From a virus: a stretch of DNA of 36,847 bases. The notes below the pieces were generated by a model. The model searched no databases and was not told the DNA's origin. It was given only the letters and a program-made list of their open reading frames with translations. Of the stretch, positions 8,661 through 14,377 are shown piece by piece. The stretch covers positions 1 to 36,847 of the IMG/VR virus record IMGVR_UViG_3300028392_000154, one strand, 5' to 3'. A program made the position numbers and the translations under genes. Each line of letters begins with the position of its first letter. Position 1 is the first letter of the stretch.

Positions 8661-8672
8661 ATTGTATACAAT
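8661..8672. repeat. Palindrome ATTGTATACAAT, copy 1
   Basis: Perfect 12-bp palindrome followed by TCTTTTTTTATTTTAT. Copy 2 at 8778-8789 has nearly the same T-rich tail, so the two form direct repeats flanking the first intergenic module. Candidate operator or weak terminator. Confidence 0.55.
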
Positions 8673-8688
8673 CTTTTTTTATTTTATC

Positions 8689-8777
8689 GGCGTGTCGATT
8701 TGACAGATCAGGAGCTGCGGGGCTACCCCCGCCTTTGCTATATTTGTCAAGCTACGACACACCCTATTTTTCTCTGG
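8689..8777. repeat. Intergenic module 1 (arms, GC hairpin, CTCTGG box)
   Basis: Left arm GGCGTGTCGATTTGACA (8689-8705) is complementary, with small bulges, to right arm TTGTCAAGCTACGACACACC (8744-8763). Inside is GCGGGG-CTAC-CCCCGC; the CTCTGG box follows at 8772. First clear member of the family repeated to 24.7 kb. Confidence 0.85.
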
Positions 8778-8789
8778 ATTGTATACAAT
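8778..8789. repeat. Palindrome ATTGTATACAAT, copy 2
   Basis: Identical to copy 1, extended to GATTGTATACAATC, directly after a CTCTGG box and before a T tract. Lies upstream of the promoter for 8873-8974. Confidence 0.55.
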
Positions 8790-8816
8790 CTTTTTTATTT
8801 ATTTTAGTGTTTCGTG

Positions 8817-8845
8817 TTGTTTTTGTCGGTGGCGTGTGTTAGTTT
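8817..8845 (+). promoter_or_regulatory. Promoter, TTGTTT-17-TAGTTT with TGTC spacer
   Basis: The spacer TTGTCGGTGGCGTGTGT carries the conserved TGTCGG element. Drives the 33-aa peptide gene at 8873. Confidence 0.6.
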
Positions 8846-8872
8846 TATCTTGTAAGCAAAAAAGGAGAAAAA

Positions 8873-8974
8873 ATGCTAACAGTTCTAAAGGTTCTAATGG
8901 TTCTAAGCGTTGCGCTATTTGTAACTCTTGTAGTGCTTGAACTAAAGCCAAACAAATACACCGACAAATTCTAA
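8873..8974 (+). CDS. 33-aa single-pass membrane peptide
   Basis: SD AAAGGAG before ATG 8873. One hydrophobic helix (residues 2-22) then LKPNKYTDKF. The beginning (MLTVLKVLMVLSV) resembles the peptide at 9197-9307 (MLTFLNVTMVLAV), so these are likely paralogues. Function unknown. Confidence 0.6.
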   Translation: MLTVLKVLMVLSVALFVTLVVLELKPNKYTDKF

Positions 8975-8994
8975 CCCACGCCTACGGCGTGTCG

Positions 8995-9026
8995 TTACTA
9001 AAAATGTCAGTAGGGTGTGCTACATT
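8995..9026 (+). promoter_or_regulatory. Promoter upstream of structured RNA 1
   Basis: AAAAATGTCAGTAGGGTGTGC precedes TACATT (9021-9026), matching the conserved spacer and -10. The -35 region (TTACTA) is weak. The start is expected near 9033, about 20 bases before the long stem. Confidence 0.6.
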
Positions 9027-9052
9027 ATTACTATAACTAAATAGAGGTAAAA

Positions 9053-9156
9053 AGAATCAAGTCTCGGACATAGGGTAGATGACTTCACTAGGTCAGGACA
9101 TAGAGCCACCAAAAAATTGGATTCGGCTGGATACATAGGCACTAAGACTTGATTCT
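9053..9156 (+). ncRNA. Structured RNA 1: three-way-junction leader or ncRNA
   Basis: A perfect 12-bp stem, AGAATCAAGTCT (9053-9064) with AGACTTGATTCT (9145-9156), closes a domain holding two hairpins: TGAC/GTCA (about 9079-9094), and AGCC/GGCT enclosing CCAA/TTGG (about 9103-9127). Each joining strand carries a related motif: GGACATAG, GGACATAG and GGATACATAG. It has no plausible coding frame, sits just after a module-type promoter, and ends 40 bases before the next ATG. It could be a free ncRNA or a cis-acting leader; it matches no class I recognise. Confidence 0.65.
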
Positions 9157-9196
9157 CTTTATCTTTATTTAGTACCCAACAAACAAAGGAAAATAA

Positions 9197-9307
9197 ATGC
9201 TAACTTTTCTAAATGTAACAATGGTTCTAGCGGTTGTGGTGTTTGCTTCTTTGCCGTTCGTATTTATCTGGGCAGCCGTTGCAGATGATAAGGACAGCAA
9301 AAAATAA
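9197..9307 (+). CDS. 36-aa single-pass membrane peptide
   Basis: SD AAAGGAAA before ATG 9197. Hydrophobic helix over residues 3-26, then a charged tail ADDKDSKK. Similar N-terminus to the 8873-8974 peptide. It lies directly downstream of structured RNA 1, which may control it. Confidence 0.6.
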   Translation: MLTFLNVTMVLAVVVFASLPFVFIWAAVADDKDSKK

Positions 9308-9309
9308 TC

Positions 9310-9394
9310 GGCGTGTCGGCTTGACAAGCTGTCCCCTGCGGGGCTACCCCCGCAGTCGGGCGTGTCGTGTTACGGGGATCTAAAAAATCTCTGG
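9310..9394. repeat. Intergenic module 2
   Basis: Left arm GGCGTGTCGGCTTGACAAGC (9310-9329), hairpin TGCGGGG-CTAC-CCCCGCA, then TTACGGGGATCTAAAAAATCT and CTCTGG. The right arm is replaced by GGCGTGTCGTGTTACGG. Confidence 0.8.
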
Positions 9395-9409
9395 CGTGTC
9401 GTTACCAAA

Positions 9410-9433
9410 AATGTCGGTGGGGTGTGCTATGGT
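9410..9433 (+). promoter_or_regulatory. Promoter with TGTCGG spacer, -10 TATGGT
   Basis: AATGTCGGTGGGGTGTGC followed by TATGGT (9428-9433). It lies inside an upstream open frame, which is why the coding start is placed at 9458. Confidence 0.65.
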
Positions 9434-9457
9434 GTAACTATAACGAAAGGGCAAAAA

Positions 9458-9667
9458 ATGACAATTTATGTAGATTTTGAAGTAATGGAAAATCGTGAGT
9501 TTGTAAAGGCTAACCCAAACAACTCTCGCCTAGTAAATACAGTTTTAGATTCTTGCAAGGGTGACGCTAATTGCACCAACCTAAACGAAATCCGTTCAAA
9601 AGATTTTGGGTTTATAACTTGGTACTGCCCCGAACACTACCACCTAGCAACTTGGGCTAACGACTAA
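9458..9667 (+). CDS. Hypothetical 69-aa Cys-containing protein, family A
   Basis: Start chosen at ATG 9458, after SD GAAAGGG and downstream of the promoter; a GTG at 9362 would translate the promoter itself. MTIYVDFEVMENREF and FGFITWYCPEHYH align with MTVFVSGEVEENRIL and ADFISWLCEFC in the 11099-11335 protein, so these are paralogues. Conserved Cys/His residues suggest metal binding. Function unknown. Confidence 0.7.
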   Translation: MTIYVDFEVMENREFVKANPNNSRLVNTVLDSCKGDANCTNLNEIRSKDFGFITWYCPEHYHLATWAND

Positions 9668-9668
9668 A

Positions 9669-9692
9669 AATGTCAGACCCTTGTGCTAGATT
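9669..9692 (+). promoter_or_regulatory. Promoter with TGTCAGACCC spacer, -10 TAGATT
   Basis: AATGTCAGACCCTTGTGC then TAGATT at 9687-9692; the element begins a few bases after the preceding stop, without an intervening module. Confidence 0.65.
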
Positions 9693-9716
9693 GTAATCAT
9701 AATCAAAGGAGAAAAA

Positions 9717-9824
9717 ATGTCGGACTTAGAAATTGTTGAGAACATCACCAAAGCAAAATGTGCGGTATGTGGTGACAAACTTACCGCTTGGGAAAATTCT
9801 ATTTGTATTCTATGTGAGGACTAG
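9717..9824 (+). CDS. Small double-CxxC zinc protein (35 aa)
   Basis: KCAVCGDKLTAWENSICILC gives two CxxC pairs, a mini zinc ribbon. Close paralogue of the minus-strand 8344-8463 protein. SD AAAGGAG upstream. Confidence 0.75.
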   Translation: MSDLEIVENITKAKCAVCGDKLTAWENSICILCED

Positions 9825-9827
9825 ACT

Positions 9828-9920
9828 ATGTATCGTGAACCTATCCTGAACCCCGCCGAAACTTGGCTATTTATTATTGCTTTAGGTACTTTTATCTACG
9901 CCATTTTTTCTAAAAAATAA
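9828..9920 (+). CDS. 30-aa single-pass membrane peptide
   Basis: Starts four bases after the preceding stop. Residues 12-27 are hydrophobic (TWLFIIALGTFIYAIF), with a KK end. Probably cotranscribed with the zinc protein. Confidence 0.5.
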   Translation: MYREPILNPAETWLFIIALGTFIYAIFSKK

Positions 9921-9921
9921 T

Positions 9922-10040
9922 CGGCGTGTCGGCTTGACAACCCGCCCAAGGGCGGGGCTACCCCCGCCTGTGGATAACTTGTTGATTACGGGAGCTGCAA
10001 AAATCTCTGGATTGTATACAAAGTTTTTTGCGACACGCCG
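9922..10040. repeat. Intergenic module 3 with perfect outer arms
   Basis: CGGCGTGTCG (9922-9931) and CGACACGCCG (10031-10040) are a perfect 10-bp inverted repeat. Inside are CCCGCCC/GGGCGGG, GGCGGGG-CTAC-CCCCGCC, an isolated DnaA-box-like TGTGGATAA (9969-9977), CTCTGG, and a palindrome variant ATTGTATACAAA (10011-10022). Confidence 0.85.
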
Positions 10041-10054
10041 AATAAAATACCAAA

Positions 10055-10078
10055 AATGTCGGTGGGGTGTGCTAAGGT
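10055..10078 (+). promoter_or_regulatory. Promoter with TGTCGG spacer, -10 TAAGGT
   Basis: AATGTCGGTGGGGTGTGC followed by TAAGGT (10073-10078). Same spacer sequence as the promoter at 9410. Confidence 0.65.
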
Positions 10079-10107
10079 AGTATTACTACACAGAAAAGGG
10101 GTTCCAA

Positions 10108-10308
10108 ATGGAATTTGACAAATTGAAAAACTTGCTTATCGGCGGTGCTATTGTTAGCCAAAAGTCGGGCGTACTTATCCAAGACATTGACACCGTAGAG
10201 GATAAATTTTTTGGTATTGTTGTTGGCGGTTATGTCGTAACCGTTGATTGGAATAATCAGGTAAAGCGTACACCACGCTACACAACAATAGACCTATCCG
10301 ACTACTAA
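10108..10308 (+). CDS. Hypothetical 66-aa protein
   Basis: AAAGGGG precedes ATG 10108. Alternating hydrophobic residues (GIVVGGYVVTVDW) suggest a small beta-barrel, like KOW/tudor folds, but this is weak. Single-gene cassette between two promoter units. Confidence 0.65.
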   Translation: MEFDKLKNLLIGGAIVSQKSGVLIQDIDTVEDKFFGIVVGGYVVTVDWNNQVKRTPRYTTIDLSDY

Positions 10309-10309
10309 A

Positions 10310-10333
10310 AATGTCGTACCCCTATGCTATAAT
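10310..10333 (+). promoter_or_regulatory. Promoter with TGTCGTACCC spacer, -10 TATAAT
   Basis: AATGTCGTACCCCTATGC followed by a perfect TATAAT. It abuts the preceding stop. Confidence 0.7.
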
Positions 10334-10362
10334 AATTTTATTCAATTGAAACGGAGAAGCAA

Positions 10363-10536
10363 ATGGCAACATTCTTAGAAACAACAGAAACCCCACTCTA
10401 TGGACAAATTTGGGAAAGCCCAATTGACGGACAATTTTTTTATTTGCGTGAGCGTAGTTTCCCTCGTGGTAATCGTATGGTTTGCCTAATGGAAAATTTA
10501 CAGGGATACCACGAGTATTTTGTCTTCCCCTACTAA
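10363..10536 (+). CDS. Hypothetical 57-aa protein
   Basis: SD CGGAG before ATG 10363. Aromatic and beta-rich (GQFFYLRERSFPRG, YFVFPY). No recognised domain. Single-gene cassette. Confidence 0.6.
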   Translation: MATFLETTETPLYGQIWESPIDGQFFYLRERSFPRGNRMVCLMENLQGYHEYFVFPY

Positions 10537-10538
10537 AA

Positions 10539-10562
10539 AATGTCAGACCCCTATGCTAGAAT
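10539..10562 (+). promoter_or_regulatory. Promoter with TGTCAGACCC spacer, -10 TAGAAT
   Basis: AATGTCAGACCCCTATGC followed by TAGAAT (10557-10562), directly after a stop codon. Confidence 0.7.
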
Positions 10563-10588
10563 AGTCACATAACGAAACGGAGAAAAAA

Positions 10589-10711
10589 ATGACTTGCAAT
10601 TACTGCGACAAAATCGCAACGGTAGAATTGACTTCAACAATTGGTTTTTGTGACGAGTGCAACCCAATTTGTTCAGGTTGTGAAAATCTAGATTGCGATT
10701 GCACCTGCTAA
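10589..10711 (+). CDS. Cys-rich 40-aa zinc-binding protein
   Basis: Nine cysteines in 40 residues, in CNYC, CDEC, CSGC and CDCTC groups: a compact two-site zinc or metal-binding peptide. SD CGGAG upstream. The stop merges into the next promoter. Confidence 0.65.
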   Translation: MTCNYCDKIATVELTSTIGFCDECNPICSGCENLDCDCTC

Positions 10712-10712
10712 A

Positions 10713-10736
10713 AATGTCAGACCCTTATGCTAGATT
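10713..10736 (+). promoter_or_regulatory. Promoter with TGTCAGACCC spacer, -10 TAGATT
   Basis: AATGTCAGACCCTTATGC followed by TAGATT (10731-10736). Confidence 0.7.
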
Positions 10737-10763
10737 AGTTATACAACGAAACGGAGAAAAAAA

Positions 10764-10961
10764 ATGAATGCAATTTTATTCGCAACAGCACTAACCGCAC
10801 TAACAATTGGTTTTGGAATCTTTACCGCAATTGAATTAGATTCTTATGAAAAGAAAAATCACAAGCCACACCGCCTTGATGTGCCTCTAATGTTGCTTGC
10901 TTGTTTTTCACCATTCTTTACTTTTATTGGTACAATTTATTTATGGGCTAGCGTGTCATAA
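10764..10961 (+). CDS. 65-aa membrane protein
   Basis: Two hydrophobic helices (about residues 3-24 and 41-63) joined by a loop with His and Lys (SYEKKNHKPHRLD). SD CGGAG upstream. Small two-pass phage membrane protein of unknown role. Confidence 0.65.
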   Translation: MNAILFATALTALTIGFGIFTAIELDSYEKKNHKPHRLDVPLMLLACFSPFFTFIGTIYLWASVS

Positions 10962-10962
10962 T

Positions 10963-11036
10963 TTGACAAACCCCGACAGGGCGGGGCACCCCCGCCCCTC
11001 CCCAAAGCTTAATTACGGAGATCTAAAAAATCTCTG
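10963..11036. repeat. Intergenic module 4
   Basis: TTGACAAA, hairpin GGCGGGG-CAC-CCCCGCC, then TTACGGAGATCTAAAAAATCTCTG; GAGAT/ATCTC can form a second small stem. No TACGACACGCC block. Confidence 0.8.
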
Positions 11037-11052
11037 CGTGTCGCTACCCAAA

Positions 11053-11076
11053 AATGTCGGTAGGCTGTGCTAGTAT
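11053..11076 (+). promoter_or_regulatory. Promoter with TGTCGG spacer, -10 TAGTAT
   Basis: AATGTCGGTAGGCTGTGC followed by TAGTAT (11071-11076). Confidence 0.65.
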
Positions 11077-11098
11077 TATTTTTAGAAAGGTGGTCAAA

Positions 11099-11335
11099 AT
11101 GACTGTATTTGTTTCTGGTGAAGTTGAAGAAAATCGTATTCTTGCGAGCGAGCAACCTGAAATTTTCAAGTTGGCTGTCACTACACTTATTTGTTGTGAC
11201 AATAACATCTGCGATAATCGCTTGGAAGTTTTTCAAAAAGATGCCGATTTTATTTCTTGGTTGTGCGAGTTTTGCGATGTTGATGATGCCTCTGATGATT
11301 TCCCTCTATGGTTAGAGTATGACGAAGGCGAGTAA
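11099..11335 (+). CDS. Hypothetical 78-aa Cys-containing protein, family A
   Basis: Start at ATG 11099 after SD AAAGGTGG; the in-frame GTG at 11054 lies inside the promoter. Paralogue of the 9458-9667 protein, sharing the M-T-hydrophobic-V start, an E(M/E)ENR motif, and a W-(Y)-C segment. Five cysteines suggest metal binding. Confidence 0.7.
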   Translation: MTVFVSGEVEENRILASEQPEIFKLAVTTLICCDNNICDNRLEVFQKDADFISWLCEFCDVDDASDDFPLWLEYDEGE

Positions 11336-11337
11336 AC

Positions 11338-11413
11338 TTGACAAAGCCCGCTATGGCGGGGCACCCCCGCCTTGATCAAATGTCAAGTTACGACACACCC
11401 CAATTTTCTCTGG
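11338..11413. repeat. Intergenic module 5
   Basis: CTTGACA and TGTCAAG arms enclose GGCGGGG-CAC-CCCCGCC, followed by TTACGACACACC and CTCTGG (11408-11413). Confidence 0.85.
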
Positions 11414-11418
11414 ATAAA

Positions 11419-11442
11419 AATGTCAGACCCTTGTGCTAAGTT
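11419..11442 (+). promoter_or_regulatory. Promoter with TGTCAGACCC spacer, -10 TAAGTT
   Basis: AATGTCAGACCCTTGTGC followed by TAAGTT (11437-11442). Confidence 0.65.
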
Positions 11443-11470
11443 TGTATTGTTCCCAACCGAAAGGCTCAAA

Positions 11471-11758
11471 ATGACAATTTTTGACACATCTGCCCCAATT
11501 GCTTTCAAGACCTCAACCTCTGACTGGGTTGCTGACTTGCAACAGTCAATCGTTGATGAGTTTATTTCTCGTAATGGTGCTATGTATCATACGCCTAGCG
11601 TTGTGTCGGTTGCCAATGGTGTTCAGTACGCAATTTGTGCTTCTTGCGAAAAAAATGTTGAAGCGTGGCTTGATGACGAAACTATGCTTTTTGGCAATTT
11701 TGGCGTTCGTGTAGAGTTTGTCAATGGTGCTATGCTAAATAAAGTTTGTGAAATGTAG
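11471..11758 (+). CDS. Hypothetical 95-aa protein
   Basis: Start taken at ATG 11471 after CGAAAGG; longer in-frame starts translate through the module and promoter. The middle reads ICASCEKNVEAWLDD, a CxxC with no second pair until a lone Cys near the end. No recognised family. Confidence 0.65.
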   Translation: MTIFDTSAPIAFKTSTSDWVADLQQSIVDEFISRNGAMYHTPSVVSVANGVQYAICASCEKNVEAWLDDETMLFGNFGVRVEFVNGAMLNKVCEM

Positions 11759-11844
11759 GCGTGTCGGCTTGACAAGCCCCGCCAAGGCGGGGCACCCCCG
11801 CTCTTATCATTTGTCAAGTTACGACACACCTAAAAATTCTCTGG
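11758..11844. repeat. Intergenic module 6, best palindrome
   Basis: GGCGTGTCGGCTTGACAA (11758-11775) pairs with TTGTCAAGTTACGACACACC (11811-11830), enclosing GCCCCGCC-AA-GGCGGGGC and ACCCCCGC. CTCTGG at 11839-11844. It begins on the last base of the previous stop codon. Confidence 0.88.
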
Positions 11845-11857
11845 CTTATTATAGAAA

Positions 11858-11881
11858 AATGTCGGTGGCATGTGCTAGGAT
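11858..11881 (+). promoter_or_regulatory. Promoter with TGTCGG spacer, -10 TAGGAT
   Basis: AATGTCGGTGGCATGTGC followed by TAGGAT (11876-11881). It heads the 177-aa DUF7178-like gene. Confidence 0.65.
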
Positions 11882-11909
11882 GTAATCACATCAACCGTTA
11901 GGAAATTAA

Positions 11910-12443
11910 ATGACCTACTTCAACCGCTATCTCGCAATCGCACAACAGGCAACACTTGCCCAAATTGAATTGGCGACACAATGGTACGCAGACGCAGAAT
12001 TAGTGGCACACGATGTTGTTCGTATTCTTGCGACTCGTGGCATTAACGCAACACTTGAAAATGGTGCTAGTGTTGTTTCATCGTTCTCACCTCGTCAGCG
12101 TTGGAATCGCAATGTTGTTCAGGCGTTAGAGTTTGCACATACAGGAAAAGCAACAGGACTAAAAAATAATTTAGTTATGGCACAAAATAGTTTAGTGCTA
12201 GGGTTCAATGCACTAAAAGGATTAAAAACAAATGCGTTCGCTCGTGCAATCGCTGGCGATGAAAATGCCGTTACCATAGATGTGTGGATGTGCTACGCTG
12301 GCGGATTAGATACTAATGCACCAAATAAAACACAATACCGAGAAATGGCACAAGCGGTTAAAGATGTTGCGAGAGAATTAGGCTTGACACCTCGCACAAC
12401 TCAGGCACTAATCTGGATTATCTTTAGGGGTTCGCATGAATAG
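11910..12443 (+). CDS. DUF7178-like phage protein (177 aa)
   Basis: The sequence SPRQRWNRNVVQALEF, then FNALKGLKTNAFARAIAGDENAVTIDVWM, then a C-terminal LTPRTTQALIWI helix, fits a widespread actinophage family that I know as DUF7178. The AVTIDVW segment recalls the VDTHV part of helix-hairpin-helix DNA glycosylases, so DNA binding is possible; no catalytic residue can be assigned. SD GTTAGGAAA. Family call from memory of the pattern, not a search. Confidence 0.65.
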   Translation: MTYFNRYLAIAQQATLAQIELATQWYADAELVAHDVVRILATRGINATLENGASVVSSFSPRQRWNRNVVQALEFAHTGKATGLKNNLVMAQNSLVLGFNALKGLKTNAFARAIAGDENAVTIDVWMCYAGGLDTNAPNKTQYREMAQAVKDVARELGLTPRTTQALIWIIFRGSHE

Positions 12444-12498
12444 AATTGTTTACATACTATTAACTTTTATCATAACTTTATTTAGTAAAGATTCTTAA
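12436..12498 (+). CDS. 20-aa membrane peptide
   Basis: ATG overlaps the end of the DUF7178-like gene by eight bases. Hydrophobic helix (IVYILLTFIITLF) with a KDS end. Similar in style to the 21-aa peptides at 7319 and 23680. Might be spurious. Confidence 0.35.
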   Translation: MNRIVYILLTFIITLFSKDS

Positions 12499-12515
12499 AC
12501 CACCGCCCCCCCAAC

Positions 12516-12589
12516 TTGACAAAGCTGGGGGAGCGGGGCACCCCCGCCCTTCTTACTATCCTATTTACGGAGATCTAATAAATCTCTGG
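12516..12589. repeat. Intergenic module 7
   Basis: TTGACAAAG, GAGCGGGG-CAC-CCCCGCCC hairpin, TTTACGGAGATCTAATAAATCTCTGG. Confidence 0.8.
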
Positions 12590-12591
12590 AA

Positions 12592-12615
12592 AATGTCGGT
12601 GGGGTGTGGTATAGT
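12592..12615 (+). promoter_or_regulatory. Promoter with TGTCGG spacer, -10 TATAGT
   Basis: AATGTCGGTGGGGTGTGG followed by TATAGT (12610-12615); the CTCTGG box abuts the -35 region. Confidence 0.65.
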
Positions 12616-12636
12616 ATTATTAGAAAGTAGGTAGTT

Positions 12637-12843
12637 ATGGGATTTATTAAAGCGTTTATTATGGACAACGATGGTGCGGGTTGGGTTGGGCTTGACGAAC
12701 TAACCGAAGAAGAAAAAGCACAGTTAGAAATTGCAATTACAAAACAAGAGTCAGGACTTGCTTGTGTAATCTGCTATCTGCCAATTCTTGCAGGTACAGG
12801 CAACACTTGTGAAAAGCACATTGGCGTTATACCTAATTGGTAA
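12637..12843 (+). CDS. Hypothetical 68-aa protein with C-terminal zinc-like site
   Basis: An acidic helical half (DELTEEEKAQLEIAI) followed by CVICYLPILAGTGNTCEKH, a CxxC...C..H zinc-finger-like tail. The SD is weak (AGTAGGTAG). Single gene before the next promoter. Confidence 0.65.
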   Translation: MGFIKAFIMDNDGAGWVGLDELTEEEKAQLEIAITKQESGLACVICYLPILAGTGNTCEKHIGVIPNW

Positions 12844-12845
12844 AA

Positions 12846-12869
12846 AATGTCAGACCCCTATGCTAAGAT
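12846..12869 (+). promoter_or_regulatory. Promoter with TGTCAGACCC spacer, -10 TAAGAT
   Basis: AATGTCAGACCCCTATGC followed by TAAGAT (12864-12869). Confidence 0.7.
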
Positions 12870-12897
12870 AAGTTTATCAAACGAAATGGAGAGCCAA

Positions 12898-13137
12898 ATG
12901 GCAAATAATAAATCACTCGCAGACCTTACCCAAGAATTAGTAGATGTTATGTATGAATTGGACAAGGCAAAATACTCACGACCTGAACGCATACACGGTT
13001 GGATAAAAGTGGGTTGGCTTTTGTCAATCGGTTTAGATAACGGTTTAGGCAAGCGACAACTTGCAACCACATTGCAACGAGAAATTGACGGTGCAAAGCA
13101 AGAACTAGAAGCCAAACTACTACAAACAACAAACTAA
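12898..13137 (+). CDS. Hypothetical 79-aa helical protein
   Basis: Start at ATG 12898 after GGAGAGCC, not the in-frame ATG in the promoter at 12847. Mostly helical with a Q/E-rich end (LQREIDGAKQELEAKL), possible coiled coil. Cotranscribed with 13147-13254. Confidence 0.65.
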   Translation: MANNKSLADLTQELVDVMYELDKAKYSRPERIHGWIKVGWLLSIGLDNGLGKRQLATTLQREIDGAKQELEAKLLQTTN

Positions 13138-13146
13138 GGAGAGCAA

Positions 13147-13254
13147 ATGAAACTGCACGAATGGAAAGAAATGGTAAAGGCAGAGCGTGAAGCAGAAGCC
13201 AAAGCCAATGCCCAAAAGACCGCACAAATTGCAAAGGTAACTAAGGAGTCATAA
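13147..13254 (+). CDS. 35-aa charged helical peptide
   Basis: SD AAGGAGAG just upstream. The sequence is a single Lys/Glu/Ala-rich helix (VKAERE...AKAN). No motif; probably translated with the gene before it. Confidence 0.5.
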   Translation: MKLHEWKEMVKAEREAEAKANAQKTAQIAKVTKES

Positions 13255-13255
13255 C

Positions 13256-13330
13256 TTGACACCCGCCCAAGGGCGGGGCACCCCCGCTTTTCTTATTTGT
13301 CAAGTTACGACACGCCCAATAAATCTCTGG
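13256..13330. repeat. Intergenic module 8
   Basis: TTGACA, CCCGCCC/GGGCGGG, GGCGGGG-CAC-CCCCGC, TTGTCAAGTTACGACACGCC, CTCTGG. Confidence 0.88.
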
Positions 13331-13337
13331 ATTACTC

Positions 13338-13367
13338 TTGAAAAATGTCGTACCCTTATGCTATAGT
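13338..13367 (+). promoter_or_regulatory. Promoter TTGAAA-18-TATAGT
   Basis: Spacer AATGTCGTACCCTTATGC. One of the clearest members: good -35, 18-bp spacer with TGTC at spacer positions 3-6, TGC before the -10. Confidence 0.8.
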
Positions 13368-13396
13368 AAAATTATCAAATCAACGAAAGGGAACAA

Positions 13397-13702
13397 ATGT
13401 TCACTCTAAACAACATCACCAAGACCGCCGACCACTCTGCTTATTCAGTTTCTTCACGACCTTGCCCTACCTGTGAAGATGTAATCACTATTCAGATTGC
13501 CCCAGAAAAATTATTCCTTTACAATCAGGGTGGCTATGTTCAAGATGTTCTTAGCAATTTTGATGTTGATACTCGTGAGCGTTTTATTACAGGCACTTGC
13601 GCTGATTGTTGGAATGCTATGTTCGGCTCTGATGATGAAGGTGACCTAGATTATCTAATTGACGATTATGCAGAGGCATCTTTATTTGGTTGGGAGAACT
13701 AA
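13397..13702 (+). CDS. Hypothetical 101-aa zinc-ribbon-like protein
   Basis: CPTC near residue 23 and CADC near 68 form two CxxC knuckles separated by a beta-rich stretch, like a zinc ribbon; the rest is acidic (GSDDEGDLDYLIDDYAEA). SD GAAAGGG. Confidence 0.7.
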   Translation: MFTLNNITKTADHSAYSVSSRPCPTCEDVITIQIAPEKLFLYNQGGYVQDVLSNFDVDTRERFITGTCADCWNAMFGSDDEGDLDYLIDDYAEASLFGWEN

Positions 13703-13705
13703 TCC

Positions 13706-13773
13706 CAACCCCCTGCGGGGGATCCCCCGCCAAAGCTGCGTGTCAAGTTACGACACGCCAAAATTATCTCTGG
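13706..13773. repeat. Intergenic module 9
   Basis: CCCCC-TGC-GGGGG overlapping GCGGGGGATCCCCCGC, then TGTCAAGTTACGACACGCC and CTCTGG. Confidence 0.85.
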
Positions 13774-13780
13774 GTTATTG

Positions 13781-13810
13781 TTGAAAAATGTCAGACCTAT
13801 GTGTTATAGT
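13781..13810 (+). promoter_or_regulatory. Promoter TTGAAA-18-TATAGT of a leaderless gene
   Basis: Spacer AATGTCAGACCTATGTGT. The -10 ends at 13810 and the ATG is at 13817, so the expected transcription start coincides with the start codon. Confidence 0.78.
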
Positions 13811-13816
13811 GTAACT

Positions 13817-13963
13817 ATGAACAAGAAAATGATTACAGCAACACAAGCAACACCTGAGCAATTACAGGCTCGCTTGGAACTTCGCCGTTCTAACGCAAGC
13901 GGTGGTCATAAGAATAAGAAAGCCTACACTCGCAAAACAAAACACAAAGGAATAGGATACTAA
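13817..13963 (+). CDS. 48-aa basic protein, leaderless
   Basis: Start chosen at ATG 13817, seven bases after the -10; no SD is present, so the mRNA is probably leaderless. ATG 13829 is an alternative. The C-terminal half is strongly basic (GHKNKKAYTRKTKHKG), which suggests nucleic-acid binding. Coupled to the next gene (TAATG). Confidence 0.6.
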   Translation: MNKKMITATQATPEQLQARLELRRSNASGGHKNKKAYTRKTKHKGIGY

Positions 13964-14271
13964 TGGGATACAATACAGCAATCGGAATTGCAGAGTCAGA
14001 TGTTACTTTTGAGCAACAAATTGCTTGGCACTTGCAAGGTAATCATTACCCGCCAATTCCAACAACTATGGTACAGCCTTGTATTGAAGCCATTAACGCT
14101 TACAACGAAGACAACGGAAGTCTAGAAATTGAATTACCTGAAGGCGTAATTTACAAAGGCAAAACTACTGCACCCGCTTGGGCAATCATTGAACAGCACC
14201 ACCTTAATGCTTGGTGCTATGATGAAGACTACATAGATGATGCTTGGCTTGACGAAGATGATGAATACTAA
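13963..14271 (+). CDS. Hypothetical 102-aa protein
   Basis: SD AAAGGAATAGG; ATG overlaps the preceding stop. NTAIGIAESDVTFEQQIAWHLQGNHYPPIP with an acidic tail (DEDYIDDAWLDEDDEY). The HYPPIP segment is of a type often seen in small actinophage proteins. Function unknown. Confidence 0.7.
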   Translation: MGYNTAIGIAESDVTFEQQIAWHLQGNHYPPIPTTMVQPCIEAINAYNEDNGSLEIELPEGVIYKGKTTAPAWAIIEQHHLNAWCYDEDYIDDAWLDEDDEY

Positions 14272-14274
14272 AAT

Positions 14275-14350
14275 TTGACAACCCCGCCTTCGGGCGGGGC
14301 AACCCCGCAATTGTATACAATGTTTTTACGGACACACCCTAAAATCTCCC
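14275..14350. repeat. Intergenic module 10 with palindrome copy
   Basis: TTGACA, CCCCGCC-TTCG-GGCGGGG, overlapping GCGGGG-CAA-CCCCGC, then ATTGTATACAAT (14310-14321), T5, ACGGACACACC. CTCCCA replaces CTCTGG. Confidence 0.8.
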
Positions 14351-14353
14351 AAA

Positions 14354-14377
14354 AATGTCAGACCTATGTGCTAGAGT
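14354..14377 (+). promoter_or_regulatory. Promoter with TGTCAGACC spacer, -10 TAGAGT
   Basis: AATGTCAGACCTATGTGC followed by TAGAGT (14372-14377). Confidence 0.65.

Noticed and set aside
9969-9977. Second origin at the DnaA-box-like TGTGGATAA in module 3
   Set aside because: A single isolated box without an AT-rich cluster; probably chance.
12847-12897. N-terminal extension MSDPYAKI-type before the 12898 gene (also at 9362, 11054, 11372, 13778 and 17987)
   Set aside because: These residues are the translation of the conserved promoter (ATGTCAGACCCCTATGC). The real starts have SD sequences or sit at +1 downstream.
11338-13261. TTGACA in the modules as a -35 element
   Set aside because: No -10 hexamer lies 16-19 bases downstream; that position is the GC hairpin. 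TTGACAA is better explained as the left arm pairing with TTGTCAA.
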